From Chitinophaga pinensis DSM 2588 (GTDB taxonomy: Bacteria > Bacteroidota > Bacteroidia > Chitinophagales > Chitinophagaceae): a stretch of 64,000 nucleotides of DNA. The DNA is taken from positions 7,744,001 through 7,808,000 of the forward strand of contig NC_013132.1 in NCBI RefSeq assembly GCF_000024005.1, given 5' to 3'. The position numbers were made by a program, and so were the translations under genes. Below are positions 62,894 through 64,000 of the stretch, one piece after another (the first letter of the stretch is position 1; each line of letters opens with the position of its first letter). The notes under the pieces are model-generated. The model ran no database searches. It worked only from the letters and a program-made list of their open reading frames with translations, and was not told where the DNA came from.

Positions 62894-62922
62894 ACTGCAT
62901 CATTAAAAGGCACAAGCCGTCT

Positions 62923-62973
62923 ATATAAAAACGAAGAAGGCGCATATGATATGCGCCTTCTTCGTTTTTATAT
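62923..62973. terminator. Bidirectional terminator with a 23-bp perfect stem
   Basis: 62923-62945 and 62951-62973 are exact reverse complements around the 5-base loop ATGAT. The GC core is GAAGGCGCAT, with A-run and T-run arms. It separates convergent plsC and lptD. Confidence 0.95.
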
Positions 62974-62991
62974 CTTTCACTAACCGCGTAA

Positions 62992-64000
62992 CTACAAATC
63001 GTAGAACGTTCGCGATCGGTTGATCCTCAGATCTCTTAGAATACCTGACTTCGGACTGATCGTAATACTGAACTGACGATATGTACCGATTGGCACCAGG
63101 TTGATCGACATCTGCCAGCAGTGCAGATCACGGGAAATATACATATTGGTATAAGCCAGCTTCTGCTCGTTAAAGTTATAACCACTGGTTACACCGATCT
63201 TCCATTTTGGCGTCAGACTGAAATCACCGTTAAAGCTAAGGTACTGGTTGAAAGTATTTACAACGCCACCCGAGTCAACAAGGATCTGTTTGGAATAAGT
63301 CATACTATAAGACAGATCCAGCTTCCATGGAATATCGAAATCCACATATTCACCCGGATTTCTTCTTACCTGCTCCAGCTGACGCTGTTGTGCCTGGAAA
63401 GCCGCATCTGTACTCTGTTCGTTTTCTATATTATTGATCTGCTGTTCTTTATCTTTTGCTTTCTTGTCCTGCGACTGGAATGAGGTACTCATAGCGATGC
63501 TCGCATTTGTCAGGCGCCCAAGGCTCAGTTTACCGGTGTTCCATACATAGTTATCCAGTCTTCTGCCACGTGAGTTTACCTCGTACGGATCAATACTACC
63601 GCTGGCTGTAATGTTCAGTTTATCAAACAGGTTGGTACGCGCATAGATACTGAACGGGGCCAGTTTAAAGCTGTCTGCCAGCAGGTTATAGGATGTATTG
63701 ATACCAAAACCATCCAGCAGCTTGATCTTCTTCTCATGGTTGGCAGAGGTATCCTTTTTAGAGAAGACCTTCATTTCCAGGTTGTTATCTAATCCGAAGG
63801 AGATCGATCCGGCCCGCCCGTCTGAAGGTACACCCACCGAAGAACTGAGGAAGTAAGATTGTCTTAAAGTTTCCCCTTCTCTGTTATACTGCAGATAATA
63901 ATAAGCGTCTTTGGCCAGGTCAGGCTGGTAACTCATACTGATCGTAGGGCGCATCACGTGTCGGATGGCCTTGATCTTGGAAGTCTTGCTGAACTGATAC
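62992..64000 (-). CDS. lptD: LPS-assembly outer-membrane protein LptD, C-terminal part
   Basis: The frame is open from the stop at 62992 to the window edge, about 336 residues, so the N-terminus lies outside; the GTG/ATG near 63957 is internal. The segment KIKAIRHVMRPTISMSYQPD is the conserved junction of Bacteroidota LptD barrels (IRHxxxPxxSxxYxPD). It is followed by alternating aromatic barrel strands to the terminal IRINRSRTFYDL-like ending, RSRTFYDL here. LptD with LptE inserts lipopolysaccharide into the outer leaflet. An unusually long charged insertion (DKKAKDKEQQINNIENEQSTD..., near the middle) is probably an extracellular or periplasmic loop. Confidence 0.88.
   Translation of the reverse strand, partial: YQFSKTSKIKAIRHVMRPTISMSYQPDLAKDAYYYLQYNREGETLRQSYFLSSSVGVPSDGRAGSISFGLDNNLEMKVFSKKDTSANHEKKIKLLDGFGINTSYNLLADSFKLAPFSIYARTNLFDKLNITASGSIDPYEVNSRGRRLDNYVWNTGKLSLGRLTNASIAMSTSFQSQDKKAKDKEQQINNIENEQSTDAAFQAQQRQLEQVRRNPGEYVDFDIPWKLDLSYSMTYSKQILVDSGGVVNTFNQYLSFNGDFSLTPKWKIGVTSGYNFNEQKLAYTNMYISRDLHCWQMSINLVPIGTYRQFSITISPKSGILRDLRINRSRTFYDL

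Overview
The window is a stretch of Bacteroidota chromosome. The density of SusC/SusD pairs, ECF sigma/FecR cassettes, a hybrid two-component system and AraC regulators, the SusC leader style and the DUF5117-type metalloprotease all point to the Chitinophagaceae and most likely to a Chitinophaga-like soil organism. That assignment rests on gene content only. I saw no rRNA, tRNA, CRISPR array or intact insertion sequence.

Layout. (1) Positions 1-11100 hold a truncated leucine-rich-repeat gene and then a minus-strand system: ECF sigma, FecR, SusC with STN domain, SusD, a large TlpA-like thioredoxin protein and an alpha/beta hydrolase. (2) 11200-13000 holds a NudK-type Nudix hydrolase and a DUF695-like protein. 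(3) 13100-22800 holds a second ECF sigma/FecR/SusC/SusD system whose distal gene is a large secreted HEXXH metalloprotease, which suggests a protein- or peptide-directed system. (4) 22868-29700 holds single genes: a GH130 enzyme, a GH43-lectin lipoprotein, a C-terminal remnant of an ADP-ribosylglycohydrolase behind an intact-looking promoter/operator, an ENPP-type phosphodiesterase and a DinB-like protein. (5) 29982-49424 holds a polysaccharide utilisation locus (PUL): an HTCS regulator divergent from SusC, SusD, SusE-like, GH53, an unassigned clan GH-A enzyme and GH2, followed by a propeller lipoprotein and a second GH2. GH53 plus GH2 under an HTCS fits beta-1,4-galactan (pectin side chains). 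(6) 49500-61200 is a more mixed region of small enzymes and regulators (class-A-lactamase fold hydrolase, aldo/keto reductase with AraC, SDR with AraC, HEXXH lipoprotein, DMP19-like protein, SDR divergent from a Crp-type regulator). It also has the scar of a deleted divergent gene pair at 54078-54639. (7) 61294-64000 holds a carboxypeptidase-regulatory-domain protein, PlsC and the C-terminal part of LptD, cut by the window edge.

The most unusual structure is a dispersed family of heptanucleotide arrays (sense unit GAATTAR). Five arrays begin at or within 3 bases of a stop codon, read in the same polarity relative to the gene they follow, and end in GAATTG or GAATTC. A sixth, orphan array of 25 perfect plus 2 variant units lies 16 bases upstream of the start codon of the clan GH-A gene, splitting the galactan locus in two. 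Several arrays sit between stop codon and intrinsic terminator, so they would be 3'-UTR elements.
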